A DNA stretch of 64,000 nucleotides from Metallyticus violacea (GCA_030762175.1 CM060831.1:138488001-138552000), one strand, 5' to 3'. Positions 1-11,164 are shown, counted from the stretch's first letter. The notes: generated by a model from the sequence alone, not told the origin. Numbers and translations are program-made.

Positions 1-2555
1 GAGAAAGAAACATTTATGCATATTTAAAGAACACGGATGCTGAGTTTTCAGAGCAAAGAATGTACACCATGTTACTCTAAAATGCAGCAAGGTGGCTACT
101 GGTGTTGTTTGAAAAGTTCGGTAAAAGACCATTTTTTTTAAACCCTTGTCAATGATATTTCTGTGCGTATTCTTTATTGAGAACCATGCACATGTGCATG
201 CACAGGCTTCATCTGCTTTAACAATCTCGCTGTATACTTTCCTTCGGGAATGAAAGTGAATGGGCCATAATATTGACCACCTCAAACCCCTGGAGCCGAG
301 AGGTTCACGTTCCTGGATGCTTTACCACTTTCACATCCAGTGTTCGCCAGCTTTACTTCTTCAGAACTTAAGCTAGCTTCGATAGCAATAAAGTCATCAT
401 AAATTCTTTGCACTGTATGTACGCACGGAGGGGGGTGCTGAAAGATAATCCGTGTGGTGCCTGGCGTTGTTTTGCTCGACCCTGCAGTCATAGAAACAGA
501 CCCACGCTAACCCCGGTGTTAACTTGGTCAATTCAGTAGCAAAATTTCCCAATTAAGAGAATGCTTCCAGAAGAAAATACGCACAACTCCTTGGTTGGGT
601 TACGTCAGCATTAGAGAAGCTCTGGATTGAGTTACACCAGGCATTCTGTTGTGGCCATGGCATGCAATTTTCTGCCTCCCCCCTTAAATAGAAAGCGCTT
701 TCATAAGATTTGCATACATTCCAGCAGCTGAAGAGAATTTTTGAACTGCTTATTGGTAAGGCAAAAACATGTTATTATCAACATCAAACCAAAATTTCCT
801 CGCGGATTAAATCAAGCAATTTAGACATCGCCACAATCGCGGTAATGTAGTCACCACTGACAATATTGTAAGTAACAACACAGGTGGGCTAGAACCCGTA
901 TCTTTGTATTAAACAACTGTTCGCCTTAATGAACAAACTAACTGACGGGCCAAAAAGCTCTTTGAGGCAAACCCTTATATAAATTCTGAAAAACAGACAC
1001 CAGAAATTTCTTGGTTATTCACTTGGTAAGTTCATATTCGTGTAAATTTTTATATAATAAGTAGAACTGTAACAATTTCTTTGGAAACAAGATATTAGCG
1101 TAACCGTGGCGTGAGGTAGGGTACATGACGTTAAAGGAAGGGGGTTAAGAGTTTGTGGCTGCACGCCAGAAACCTGCTGTTGTTTACATCCGAACGCTAG
1201 GCAGAGTTCAGGGTCAGCTACACTGTTGCTAGAGCAACTTGCGTCAATGGCATTCATCACCAATCATAACTTATATTACTGGCAAATAAATGTTTCCTTC
1301 TTTTGAAGACTTTCCCCTTGTTAGTGTTTCTTTAAATAGTACTAACGTCAGTTTTCTCAGTCAATCCCAGATAAAATTAAGTTCGCATCATATGGTCTGT
1401 TGTAAAAACTACAAGATGAAATAAATACAACTTTTTTTTAAACTTTAAAAATGTAAAGTTGTCTTTTGCTTTGAAAATTTGAATTTAAAACATTTAGGTA
1501 TGAAGAATAAGCTATTATGAACCACAATGGGCCACTGTAGTGCCTTCGGACGAATAATCTAATTGAAAAAAAATCCGTAGTCAGAATTATTGCATAATTA
1601 ACCATACTTTTAAACTTTAAATATGATAAAATAGTGCAAGAATTATATTTATAAGAACAAATAAACACAAAAACTGAAATTTTGTAAGAACTTCAAAAAT
1701 GGCTTTGAATTAATTTTAAGAGCATTAGGTATAAGGAGTAAAATACCATTTTCTACCTCTAGGTTAAGACAGAAACATCTGGGTCACGTTAAGAAGAAAT
1801 TAGGTCATTGTGAAAGACACATAACATATGTTTTCAAAACTTTTGCTACTGGCTAGAATACAAACCCTAACTTGACTGCTGTCAATTCCCACAGGAGCGA
1901 CGTTTTTACGTCCGTTCGCTACATGCTGGATCTGGTAATTTTTGCTATCTTGATCTACTTGCCTTTAATCTCCCTCAGCGAAGGAAACAGTTGTTCCGCC
2001 CACGAGCCAAAAGACTCCAGGGGACATAACGCCAGGAAAAAGAAAATCTAGACAATACAGACCGTGTTGGTTTATGACGAGTTGTGCCCCTCCCACATTC
2101 GTTACTTTAGCTGCACGTATAATTAAAAGTGGCTGGGAGACATCCTCTATGGGTTGGACAGTCCATCTGCCACTGTTCGACACCTTGCATGAAAACCGTT
2201 ATATTTTTGTGTCTCTTTCTTAACCACGCCAAGACATTGTACACCTGTTCGGTATTTGACAATTATATGACACTGAAATAGCAGCGATGTTACATGAAAT
2301 GCATCTCCGGAAGGCAACCTCGGAGTAGAGGCTGTGAATTCTTGACGGGTTGGGTTGGCTAATAATGATTTTAATGAACAGAGGCAGTTTTCTGGAAACA
2401 TGCTCACGTTTCAAAAACCATATTTTATATTTGTTATCATAAATTCAGTATAACATAATATAAAAATTACCAAAATTTAATACTCGCAAAACATTAGAAA
2501 ATGCTAGGCTCTTTCAAAAACTTGAAAAAACGCTAACGTTTCTATTGCAGCAATT
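1..2555. other. No recognisable gene or repeat
   Basis: AT-rich sequence without a frame or repeat that I can assign. The most coding-like piece is a 72-codon minus-strand frame at 1965-2183, which has balanced composition but resembles no family I know and has no clear splice sites. I do not call it a gene. Confidence 0.5.
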
Positions 2556-2559
2556 TTCA

Positions 2560-2785
2560 CCTCGTTTCATTTCTTTCCCCAAAGTCTTTCTTCAATATAA
2601 CAGGCACTGATGCTTGATATAGGCTGTAGGGCGGCTATTCCATCTCCTGGAAGCCCAGTCCTCTGCACCGTATGGACTTAAGCATTATCATGAAGCAGAA
2701 AAATACGTAACTCAGCATCCACTATCTCTTCTCCTTCATGGCCTCACGCAATTTTCTGCAGATGTGAAACATAATATGAGGTGAC
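2560..2785 (-). mobile_element. mariner transposase fragment (catalytic to C-terminal part)
   Basis: Read on the minus strand with frame changes, this stretch contains KEKRRWMLS, then LLHDNA followed by a stop, then PPYSLYQAS and LKKDFGER. These match in order the mariner pattern of KEKRRG, HDNA (second catalytic Asp), PPYSPDLAPSD and a lysine-rich LKK motif. Several frames and one stop are needed, so it is a dead fragment. It lies just beyond the C-terminal end of the next relic and is probably a separate copy, since both carry their own C-terminal half. Confidence 0.5.
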
Positions 2786-2829
2786 CAAAAATGTCTGTCA
2801 GTATTAAATATAGTACCATCGCTCGAAGA

Positions 2830-3650
2830 TATCCTCCCAAAGTGACGAAAGGCCAAGAATTTCATTGTGATAGAACTCCTTAGGACGGGAAGCGAAAAAA
2901 CCATCCAGTGTAGTTTCCAGATCGGTAAAGGTTCAGAATTTCTTTTCTCGGAGGTGATCATCCAAAGAAAGGAAAAGAATCTGATGGTACAGGAGATCCG
3001 AAGAATATGGTACTTGAGCCTTCCAACCAATGGTTTTACTAGCCACTAATGTGGTTTGCATTGTCATACACTTTTGCGTTTTCATAGACAAGAGTACATA
3101 ATGACATTGGTTGATTGATTGGCTAGCAGCAGTTCACGCACCGAACACAAAGCATAATCTTCTTTTGGTGCAGTGGTGATTTCGGTTGCCTGGGAATAGA
3201 TTCATTGTCTACCAACCAGAGATGACGGAAACTTGGAGTGTCTTAAGGATTCATTTCTCATCGCATGTCAGTAGACCATCAAGAAAGAGGTTCTTCTGCT
3301 GACGTGAAAATAATGCACTTCGAACGCCTTTTGAACGTGTGGAGCTCTGTGTTTCTGTACTGATATTAAATTACTATGCCACGTCCTCGCAAGACCGGCT
3401 TTTGTCCGCTCTAATAGGCCTCGCTATCCATTGATGTTGGTCTTGTCGTTGCCTTTCTGGAACTCCGCGCACCATCTTTGTGCTCTCTGTTGATATCAGT
3501 ACCACTGCAGTTGCGTTGTGCCCCAATTTAAATTTACGAGTAGAGCATACAAGTTGTTCCTGATCGCGCTTCTCAGAATACTGACAAACACTAGGAAAAA
3601 TTGAGCCTACCAGTTTAACATTAATTTTCGGTGACAATTCCTTCCGGCTT
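2830..3650 (-). mobile_element. Hsmar1-like mariner transposase relic
   Basis: Minus-strand translation gives, in order from the high-coordinate end, a TCDEK motif (the TGDEKW block holding the first catalytic Asp in Hsmar1/SETMAR-type transposases), a DNANH remnant of the HDNARPH block, then LFLSLDDHLREKKF and DGFFASRPKEFY, which correspond to the SLQNHLRGKKF and FFASKPKEFY region near the C-terminus. Stops and frame changes break the protein. A second copy of the same family lies at 16472-17345, and the two share stretches such as the block around 3165-3190 and 16845-16870. The N-terminal helix-turn-helix part is not recognisable and the ends are approximate. Confidence 0.65.
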
Positions 3651-3754
3651 CATCTTTATTTGTTGCACATTTAACTATTGACAACAGTTAAAATTTGAGC
3701 ATAGCATAAAAAGCGACAAATCTCTTTTGGTCAACTATACTCTTATGTAAATTA

Positions 3755-4953
3755 ATGTGAACAAAGGTATTATTCCATTTTTTTAAAATGATTTCACAAA
3801 CTTTCAATATATTAAACAGTGTTTTAGTATTTAATGTGCCAACCCTTAGCCTTAATTACCATTTTCACTCGTTTGAGCATCGAGTCGAGTTTCTTACATA
3901 TTTCACTTATTTCTGGGTCATGAAACCACCCTTTAATCACAGCACAAATCGTCTTTTCTTTGGTGATGCGGTGCATTTTCCTCATCCGTTTCTGGATCCC
4001 AAAGACTCTATAGGATTTGAGATTCGGCGAATTTCCACACCTATTTTAAAACTGAAAATGACGAAGTCTTTAACATTATTCGATGCAAGACATGGGACAA
4101 GGTCTTGCTGGAAAGTCGCTTTTTCAATGTTCGGTTCCTCTGCCAATATCTTCAGTTCTGGGGCGGCTCTTTTCTCTAAAATTAGGATGTACTTGTCCCT
4201 GTTCATCATTCCATCAACAGGAATCAAACATTTAGTGCCTGTGAATGCAAAACACTCCCATCATCATCTTTTGTGGGACCTTTACCGTCTGTTTGATGAA
4301 CTTCGGCGAGATTTTCTCTCCGTCGTTTCTTCCCCTGCATTTTCATCAGAAAATAGGACGCTTCTTCACTCTTCTTGTTTCCAGTTATGCCAATCCAATT
4401 TTCTTCAACACGGTGTAGCCGTTTTCTGACTGGTCTTCGAGTTTTCCTTCCAGCTTCTAGAAGCTACCTTCGTACTGTTGAAGCATTGATTTTCACCCCT
4501 GCAGCCTACAAATCTTTTTGTAAATAAAAACTGTTCTTTTCAGAATTAATGTTGTTGGTTCTGATATATAGGCAACATCTTTCGTTTTCGGCCACATCTT
4601 TGAGGTGAAATTGGCCCAATCTCATTTTAATTATATTATTAACAGCATCCAAACTCACATTACATTCAGCTGCTATCCGTATGTGAAACATATTACTAAA
4701 TTCATGGAGGTTTATGACCTTACCTCTGTTCTTAGGTGTGATATCCATTATGAATGAAAATATACTTTCTAAATAAAACGTTAAAACAGCAAGAAACACA
4801 AGAAAATTGCTTTAACTTCTAGTTCAATCAATAAAACAATAACTACAATTAACTATCTCAATAGTGGGTATCAATAATGCGGTGTAGAATTGGAGGGAAA
4901 CAGTTATTACCATTGAATAACTTATAAAACTAATTATACCTGCTTGTTCACAT
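3755..4953 (-). mobile_element. Tc1-like transposon, degenerate, with terminal inverted repeats
   Basis: Terminal inverted repeats are visible: ATGTGAACAAAGGTATTATT on the left and, on the opposite strand at the right, ATGTGAACAAGCAGGTATAA, each bordered by TA. Between them the minus strand encodes a decayed Tc1-type transposase. The N-terminus (4753 downwards) reads MDITPKNRGKVINLHEF and then RIAAECNVSLDAVNNII, a helix-turn-helix. Next come STVRR and LLEAGRKTRRPVRK, then MNRDKYILILEKRAAPEL, then FQQDLVPC, the block with the second catalytic residue (FQQDLAPCH in the family), and finally NPIESLG, matching NPIENLW. Stops and frameshifts interrupt it. A 213-codon plus-strand frame at 3788-4429 is only the antisense shadow of this gene. 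The length of about 1.2 kb is smaller than usual for Tc1 elements (about 1.6 kb). Confidence 0.75.
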
Positions 4954-5324
4954 TAATTCGCTTAAGAATGTGTATTTTTCACACACACTGTATTCCTTAC
5001 CTTGAAGTCAACCAAGAGAACTTCCTGACTATTGTTGGATTGAGTGACATTGACTTTTCTCAGAGATGCTTTGTCTTATTTGCTCCACTTCTTTCTGTTT
5101 CCTTGTCAGAGCCTAAAACTCTTACTGGGTTACACAATGCTCCTTCCAAACTACAGAAAGAAATTGGCGTATCCATTCTGTACTGACCATTATCATGCGA
5201 AGTTCCTTGTGAATGATACGAAACCAGTTGTATGGAAAAGCCGCACTCTTGCTGATATTTCTTTCAGCTTCAGTCACCTGTCACCTCATCAACAAGAACC
5301 ATTTTTTATGGCAGAGTACTAGGA

Positions 5325-5568
5325 ACCGACATGGGTAGGCAAAGGATCATTAAGTTACGAACTTTAAAGCGGGAGGTCTAGGGTTCGATGACCGTGCTGC
5401 CTGATTGAGACTTTTTCTAGAATTTCCTCAGTCTTTATAAATGGCAAATGCCGGGGAGGTACTTTAAACTTAAATTTGAAACACCTCTTTTCTTTCTTAA
5501 AAAAATTCTTTTCCAATTTATTATTCATCTTATGTATGATGCCTCAGTAGTGAAAACGAGAGTTAAAA
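5325..5568 (+). mobile_element. SINE family A copy (tRNA-derived), diverged
   Basis: It begins with a degraded tRNA-like head (ACCGACATGGGTAGGC, against ACCGCCACGGGTGGCCGAGG in better copies), then the GGGAGGTCTAGGGTTCGATG B-box region. The shared body follows with CTCAGTC, TAAATGGCAAATGCCGGGG and GCCTCAGTAGTGAAAAC, ending near GTTAAA. Confidence 0.8.
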
Positions 5569-5685
5569 TTGTTATAATCCAACGAGTGTCATTTCATGTA
5601 TAATATTTCATAATGTTTCCTAATCTTTTCAATTTTTAAACTAATTATATTTTAAAATTTTATTTTTGAACTTGATCATCTATGG

Positions 5686-5855
5686 TCTCAAGTTTCGGTC
5701 ACGTGGTAGGCGACCTGTGGGGTACCGGCAAGCTGATCACATGTCCCGCCTGCAATACTGCCCTCTATCAATGAAATTATAAGACCGAATTAAAGGATGC
5801 AGAGTTCGCCGCGGCAGGCCAAGGCTTACCTCGGGCTGCAGCGCCAAATTAGAAG
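5686..5855 (-). mobile_element. SINE-like repeat family B copy 1
   Basis: It shares about 165 bases with 11198-11356: ATTGCCCTCTATCAATGAA-like, GAGTTCGCCGCGGCA-like and ACCTCGGGCTGCAGCGCCAA-like blocks occur in the same order. Read on the minus strand it opens TTTGGCGCTGCAGCCCGAGG, resembling the GGCGCTACAGCCC head of a widespread arthropod SINE that I know from memory. No clear A and B boxes are present. Confidence 0.65.
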
Positions 5856-5868
5856 AAGATGTTTTCAA

Positions 5869-7065
5869 GTCAACCCCCCAAGTTTCTGACTCTATCCTTT
5901 TGATAATATTTCGCTGTGCCGATCAATTTCGGAGAATAGATATCTTTAAAAACATATGTAACTGTATTTTGAGGTACATTTTCTATAATATGTTTCTACA
6001 TTGTTTAAAAACAAGCAGAAACCCTGAATATATTTCCGAAAAAATTCTGCCTATGAGATCTTTTAAACATGTACGTAAATTCACTAATAGTAGTACTACT
6101 ATCTGGACCAGGCCCAGTGATCATTACAGATGTTCATGTTGCATGCTGCTTTTGTTTATATCCATCAAATTGCTCAAGTTTCAAGTCCTACACAACTGAT
6201 GCAAAAATCTTATCATTCGAATACTGTAACAAGAGATAAGTATTAATAAATTTTATTATTTATTTATTAATGTACACCAACGAGAGTTTTTAATGGAAAA
6301 TATATGCATAATTACTAAAATGTGTTTCCCTGAGTCACAGAATTGCCTAAGTCGTCACGACAGACATAATTTGTGAAATATGGAGGGAAGGGGAGGGGAG
6401 GGGAGGAAATTTCATTTCGAAAATGCCCAATGAAAACAGCTTTGCTGGTAGAATTTATATGCATGTTTAAAATGAATGCACTTCTAATTAACAAATGCTA
6501 CTATGATATCACGTGATGTAGAAATCACATCGGAAATTTGAAGTTCGTTATTTGAGACCTTAGGGAAATTCAATTATCATATATATTATAATATTATAAT
6601 TACTGGATTTAAGAATCATGTAAACGTTTAATTTAGATATATGCACGCACAAAATTTCAACTCCAGCAGCACATTAAAAATGCGATGCATGACAAATTCA
6701 AAAAGAAGGCGACATTTATCCTGTAGTTTTTATAAATGCTTTAAGATCCTCTTCCATTGTAGACTCAAATCCGTTTGCCGAGGTGCTATATGATACTATG
6801 GAATCGTAAAATATGTAATTAAACATTAGAAAATAGATTATCTTTAAAAAAATATCGCAACAGAACAATACCATCTCAGGCAACTTTCATTTCGGTGTCC
6901 AGAAGCTACTTAAGTAACGATAAGGCAAAATCTATTCTAGCAAAAATAAAGCTACAAAACATAGTTCGATATACAGCACATTTTTTATTGTACAAAATCA
7001 TTCTCACTGATAGACGATATAACCTCTTGACAGAGATATTGTAGAAAATGCTTATACTTTACTGT
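5869..7065. other. No recognisable gene
   Basis: AT-rich sequence with a short purine run (GGGAAGGGGAGGGGAGGGGA) near 6384-6406. I see no transposase motif or tRNA-like head. Confidence 0.5.
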
Positions 7066-7322
7066 TTTTAATAGTGTTCAGAGCTGTTTAATTGTTGAGG
7101 CACCACAGCGATGGACCCTGGTGATACGTGAGATGAAATGATAAATTGGGAAGAAAGGAAATGCCCCAGGTCTAAGTTTAGGGTACCTTCCTCCCCGGCA
7201 TTTGCCATTTATGAAGACTGACAGAAACCAGGTAAAAATCTCAGCCAGGAAGAACGGTGCTAGTGGGAATCGAAACCCAGACTTCCCGCTCACAAGTCCG
7301 AACATTAACGACCTCGGTATAA
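7066..7322 (-). mobile_element. SINE family A copy
   Basis: Reversed copy: 3' end first (GTTGAGGCACCACAGCGATG), then CCCCGGCATTTGCCATTTATG, then a B-box region CGAAACCCAGACTTCCCGCT and the head ending at ACGACCTCGGT. The first bases of the tRNA-like head are missing. Confidence 0.85.
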
Positions 7323-8137
7323 CTTAGTGTTAAAATAGTGTATGTAAATACTTAATATATAATATAATTAATATATTATATTGATTATAAGTGAATCGAT
7401 ACAATATATTAGTAATGTTCTTTCAATTTGAATATATTAATATTTTTTAAATCATATACATTTTAAAAACATATAAATGGAGTAGATTTAATATTTCGTC
7501 AATTTTTTTTAAATATATTCATGCTTTCTAGTTATCACTCACAGGTGACCGTAAAAGAATAATTTAAAATGATCTCTCTTGCTATACGATACTGTTTAGC
7601 CCATTCCTTCACAGGAAAACTTCTGCATAAAAACCATCCAATTGCTGTTTGATAATATTCAATTTTTTAATTTTACAGCTAGTTAGTCACTTGGCCAGAC
7701 AAATGCCGCGCTTAGGGAGCTCTCCTAAAGCCGAATAATGACCGTCTTTGCACGAATTCTATGATTGCTGTACCAATTCGCTGTTTCTCTTCCATCTTCC
7801 TTTCATCCGCATCGTAACCGGCTCCTAGTGTCCTTTCTTTCATTGGTGTGGAACCATTGAGTATATTGACATTATACCCCTGTTCTGAGGTTACTGAAAT
7901 CTACCTCGAATGACACACCGAGAGTAGCTTCGAGGGGTGAACACGTTTCCACGTTTCCAAATTGTTAGGATCGTTATTTCATCTTCACGTCTCACCGATT
8001 GACCGAGGAATTTCTGTAGGTTGTGTATTAGGGTTTTTAATTTTTTTAAATTCTAAATATCAACGGGAGGATGGGACATGAATTATAAAGGATTTAAAAG
8101 CAAGCTGTCATGCGTGATATGCAACACATTTCTAATT

Positions 8138-8139
<2 letters not shown>
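7323..8139. other. No recognisable gene
   Basis: Very AT-rich with TA-rich runs at 7350-7460. No assignable frame or repeat. Confidence 0.5.

Positions 8140-8169
<30 letters not shown>
8140..8169 (+). repeat. poly-T tract, 30 bases
   Basis: Uninterrupted T run. It could be the tail of a reverse-oriented retroposed sequence, but no body is recognisable beside it. Confidence 0.9.
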
Positions 8170-8172
<3 letters not shown>

Positions 8173-8274
8173 GTTGCTCGTTTCTTTTGAAGCTAGTACC
8201 ACTTGATTACAAGCTACTAGAAATAAACTATTTTCCAGTACATATTTCTGACTTCAATCACAAGTCTTTGAGGA

Positions 8275-8535
8275 TTTTTAGTGGTGTTTAACGCCCGTTT
8301 TTACTACTGAGACATCAAAGGCGGTGGACATTAATGATACATGAGATGAAATGATATATTGGGAAAGGATTAATTTTTTAGGAAGGAAACATTCCAGGCC
8401 TAAATTTACCATTTAGAGGACTGAGGAAAACCTGAAAAAAAAACTCAATCAGGGAGGACGGTACTGGCGGGATTCGAACGGCAGACCTCCCGCTCACGAG
8501 CCCGCGCCTTAACGACCTCGGCCACCCGTGGCGGT
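8275..8535 (-). mobile_element. SINE family A copy with intact tRNA-like head
   Basis: Reversed copy from GTGTTTAACGCCCGTTTTTA to GACCTCGGCCACCCGTGGCG. The head read on the minus strand gives CCGCCACGGGTGGCCGAGGT and a clear B-box (GTTCGAATCC). The CCCCGGCA block in the body is deleted relative to other copies. Confidence 0.9.
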
Positions 8536-8539
8536 CTTT

Positions 8540-8650
8540 TTGAGGATATTAATGACAGCACAAAAACGCTGAAAATAAGGTTGGAAGATTGGGACAGGTA
8601 AATTATTTAGAGCGGGACTCGAACCCGGTCTAGCCCCATGGAGACTGCGC
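8540..8650 (-). mobile_element. tRNA-derived SINE fragment, unnamed family
   Basis: The minus strand carries a perfect RNA polymerase III B-box, GGTTCGAGTCC, within GACCGGGTTCGAGTCCCGCT, followed by a non-tRNA tail. I see no A-box at the right distance, so this is a tRNA-like remnant rather than a tRNA gene. Confidence 0.35.
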
Positions 8651-9105
8651 ATGTGGGGAACGCAAGGCGTGTAAATTAATACGATCGCCAGATGGCAATG
8701 AAAACAAACGTGGAGGTCCTTGCGAGCGGGAGTCCCTCTCAGCGGGAGGGAGGGTGCTAATAACGGCGTGCAATTCGCGACACAACACTTGACTTTTAAA
8801 AAAAACAGAGAAAAAAGTGACGAAATAATCGTGATCGTTGTTGTTTATACTCTGTGAGGCAAGAATGTGGCGGCAGCTGGATGATGCGCAGATTCGGGAG
8901 GGAGAGAGCGAGCGAGACAGAAAACAACAACTGTTGACATTTGTCACTGAAACATCATGCGGGCCTTCCTCTCGTCATGGTTTTGATGGCTGTTGGAGTC
9001 TCAACCTTATGTTCCATGTACCAATGACTTTCGGTTTCATCTTATCTTACATTCTTCCTGAAACATTTCTATGAAGTACATAAAATCTCTTGAGTTAATA
9101 TATGG
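8651..9105. other. No assigned feature; locally GC-richer patch
   Basis: From about 8650 to 8910 GC and CpG content is higher than in the flanks (GCGAGCGGGAG, AATTCGCGAC, GTGGCGGCAG). I see no core promoter element or credible coding exon. Confidence 0.3.
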
Positions 9106-9109
9106 AAAA

Positions 9110-9908
9110 ATGGGAAGAAAAAAAAAACTGTGTTAACATAACAAAACTAAATTCACACAAACAGAAAATGATGAGCTCTAATCATCTTAGACTTTTACAG
9201 TTACAACAGTTGATCAAAATGCCCACTATCGGCGTCGATATACTTCTGAGTACGTTGAACTGCTGATTGAGCAACGTTTGCGAAAGTGTCCTCAGCGATT
9301 ACCGTTTCAATTTCTTCCCGAAGTGCTGTCAGTGTAGCTGGTTTTCTACGGTATACAATATCCTTAAAAGTTCCATAGATAGAAGTCCAACGGAGTTAGA
9401 TCCGGAGAATGCGGTGGAAACTCAAACGGACCTCTTCGTCCTATCCAGTGCGCGGTGCCTGTTGCTGAACGAGGTCTCCCAGGTCTACCCCTGTGAACAT
9501 CGCATACGGTACCATGAATCTCAAATTTGTCATGAATGCCTGCAATTACTCGCGTTTGCGGTTCTGTTCTGTATACACGTTTCATTGCCTTTGAACTTCT
9601 ACAACAATCTCGGATTTCCAATACAACTTCAAAAATGCTTTCCGCTGTTCAAACGATACTCTTGGCTCCATTTTGTTGTAGCAACGCTAGCATAACGTAA
9701 TGTGTTTACAGAACATCATACGATAATCATGGCTTCATTTGTTGATTGTTGAATCACCTGTCACGTAGCAACGCTATTATAATGCATGTGAATCACATCT
9801 GTTTACAGAACACCATATTACACATTACTGTTGTTTTTCGATCCAACTTTGAAATATATTAAATAGATATCTACTGTGAAAGTGTGTATATATTTTTGGC
9901 ACCCTCAG
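9110..9908 (-). mobile_element. Deleted DDE transposon (Tc1/mariner superfamily), copy 1
   Basis: The minus strand encodes pieces of the insect DDE transposase type with a DUF4817-like N-terminus. HDKFEIHGTVCDV and GRPGRPR (the linker after the helix-turn-helix) are followed directly by HWIGRRGPFEFPPHSPDL and TPLDFYLW. After one frameshift a 50-odd-codon stretch follows, DIVYRRKPATLTALREE to YIDADSGHFDQLL, which is the C-terminus. The central catalytic part that should sit between GRPR and HWIGRRG is absent. The high-coordinate end carries the terminal repeat (AGTGTGTATATATTTTTGGC, then TA at 9909). The opposite end is degraded. The 142-codon plus-strand frame across it is an antisense shadow. 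Copy 2 at 14753-15470 has the same internal deletion. Confidence 0.75.
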
Positions 9909-9910
9909 TA

Positions 9911-10273
9911 TATATAAATAAAAAATAAATAAATAAAAGAGAAAAGAAGAGATTGCACATTCTGCCATAAACAAAGGCAGAATATTTTATAGAAGAATGG
10001 GTGAAGAACTGAATAAGAAATAATATAAAAAAGACTTTTCTTCCCCCCCCCCCAAAAAAAAACGAAGAGAAGGACCACTCTCTATGGAAACTGTTTATTA
10101 ACGCACAATGAAAGTAAGTACTACCTCCGCATCAAGGCAAAGTAGTCCAGTTCCACCACTCCACACTTCAGTTGAAGGTTTCTTGCTGGTAGCTAACTAG
10201 CTTAATTGTAGTGATTTTATGCTTAGAAGAACGCAAAAGTGAAAGTAATAGTTTAAAATGCTGATTTTTAACA
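9911..10273. other. No gene; short homopolymer and A-rich runs
   Basis: Contains a C run and an A run around 10045-10065 and a tetranucleotide-like AAATAAATAA patch near 9915-9940. Nothing else assignable. Confidence 0.5.
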
Positions 10274-10341
10274 TTAATTCAAATTTCAAGTCAAAATCAT
10301 TTACGAACTTCTGATTAACAGTTAAAAAAGGAAAAGTATTC
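10274..10341 (+). repeat. Left arm of inverted repeat flanking a microsatellite
   Basis: The arm begins TTAATTCAAATTTCAAGTCA and ends GAAAAGTATTC. Its reverse complement, with only a handful of mismatches over about 67 bases, lies at 10785-10851. Confidence 0.9.
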
Positions 10342-10363
10342 TCAGTTTTTTCCACGATCATGC

Positions 10364-10376
<13 letters not shown>

Positions 10377-10430
<54 letters not shown>
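10377..10430 (+). repeat. (ATA)n microsatellite
   Basis: About 18 uninterrupted ATA/ATT-type trinucleotides. Confidence 0.97.
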
Positions 10431-10439
10431 TGTTATCAT

Positions 10440-10505
10440 CAGTAGTAGTTGTAGTAATAGCAGCAGTAACAGTATAGTAGTAGCAGGAATATTAGTAGTG
10501 GTAGT

Positions 10506-10553
<48 letters not shown>

Positions 10554-10626
10554 ATAGTAGTAGTAATATTAATAGTAGTAGTAGTAGTAGTATTAATAGT
10601 AGTAGTAGTAGTAATAGTAGTAGTAA

Positions 10627-10658
<32 letters not shown>

Positions 10659-10779
10659 ATAGTAGTAGTAATATTAGTAGTAGTAGTAGTAGTAGTAGTA
10701 ATAGTAGTAGTAATATTAGTAGTAATAGTAGTAGTAATATTAGTAGTAATAGTAATCGTGTAGTAGTATTAGTTGCAGT
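10440..10779 (+). repeat. (GTA)n compound microsatellite
   Basis: About 340 bases of AGT/GTA trinucleotides with AAT and ATT interruptions arranged in recurrent higher-order blocks (AGTAGTAATATTAGTAGTA-like). Confidence 0.97.
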
Positions 10780-10784
10780 GGAGT

Positions 10785-10851
10785 GAATACTTTTCCTTTT
10801 TAACTGTTAATCGGATGTTCTTAAATGTTTTTGACTTGAAATTTGAATTAA
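10785..10851 (-). repeat. Right arm of inverted repeat flanking a microsatellite
   Basis: Begins GAATACTTTTCCTTTTTAAC and ends CTTGAAATTTGAATTAA, the reverse complement of 10274-10341 with few differences. The repeats at 10377-10779 form the loop. Confidence 0.9.
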
Positions 10852-10885
10852 CCTCGTGAGAACAATTGGGCAGTTGCTTTATGAT

Positions 10886-11164
10886 CTTTTAATGGTGTTT
10901 AACGCCCGTTTTTACTACAGAGGCACCACAGGCGATGAACATGATGATATTTGAGATGAAATGATATATTGGGAAAGGATTTATTTTTAAGGAAGGAAAC
11001 GTTCCAGGCCTAAGTTTGGGGTACCTTTCCGGTAATTGCCATTTATGAGGACTGAGAAAACCTAGAAAAAATCTCAGTCAGGGATGACGGTCCTGGCCGG
11101 ATTCGAACCCCAGACCTCCCGCTCACGAGTCCGCGCCGTAACGACCTCGGTCACCCGTGGCGGT
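10886..11164 (-). mobile_element. SINE family A copy with 13-base target duplication
   Basis: Reversed, nearly full-length copy from GGTGTTTAACGCCCGTTTTT to TCACCCGTGGCGGT, with the B-box region GATTCGAACCCCAGACCTCC. It is flanked by the perfect direct repeat GTTGCTTTATGAT at 10873-10885 and 11163-11175, the target-site duplication of LINE-mediated retroposition. Confidence 0.95.

Noticed and set aside
1965..2183. 72-codon minus-strand frame considered as an exon
   Set aside because: No family resemblance and no convincing splice acceptor or donor at its edges.
3788..4429. 213-codon plus-strand open frame
   Set aside because: It is antisense to a recognisable Tc1 transposase on the minus strand and has no domain of its own.
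8609..8619. tRNA gene on the minus strand
   Set aside because: A perfect B-box is present but there is no A-box at the right spacing and no acceptor stem pairing.
9267..9695. 142-codon plus-strand open frame
   Set aside because: Antisense shadow of the deleted DDE element; the minus strand carries the HWIGRRG and SPDLTPLDFYLW motifs.
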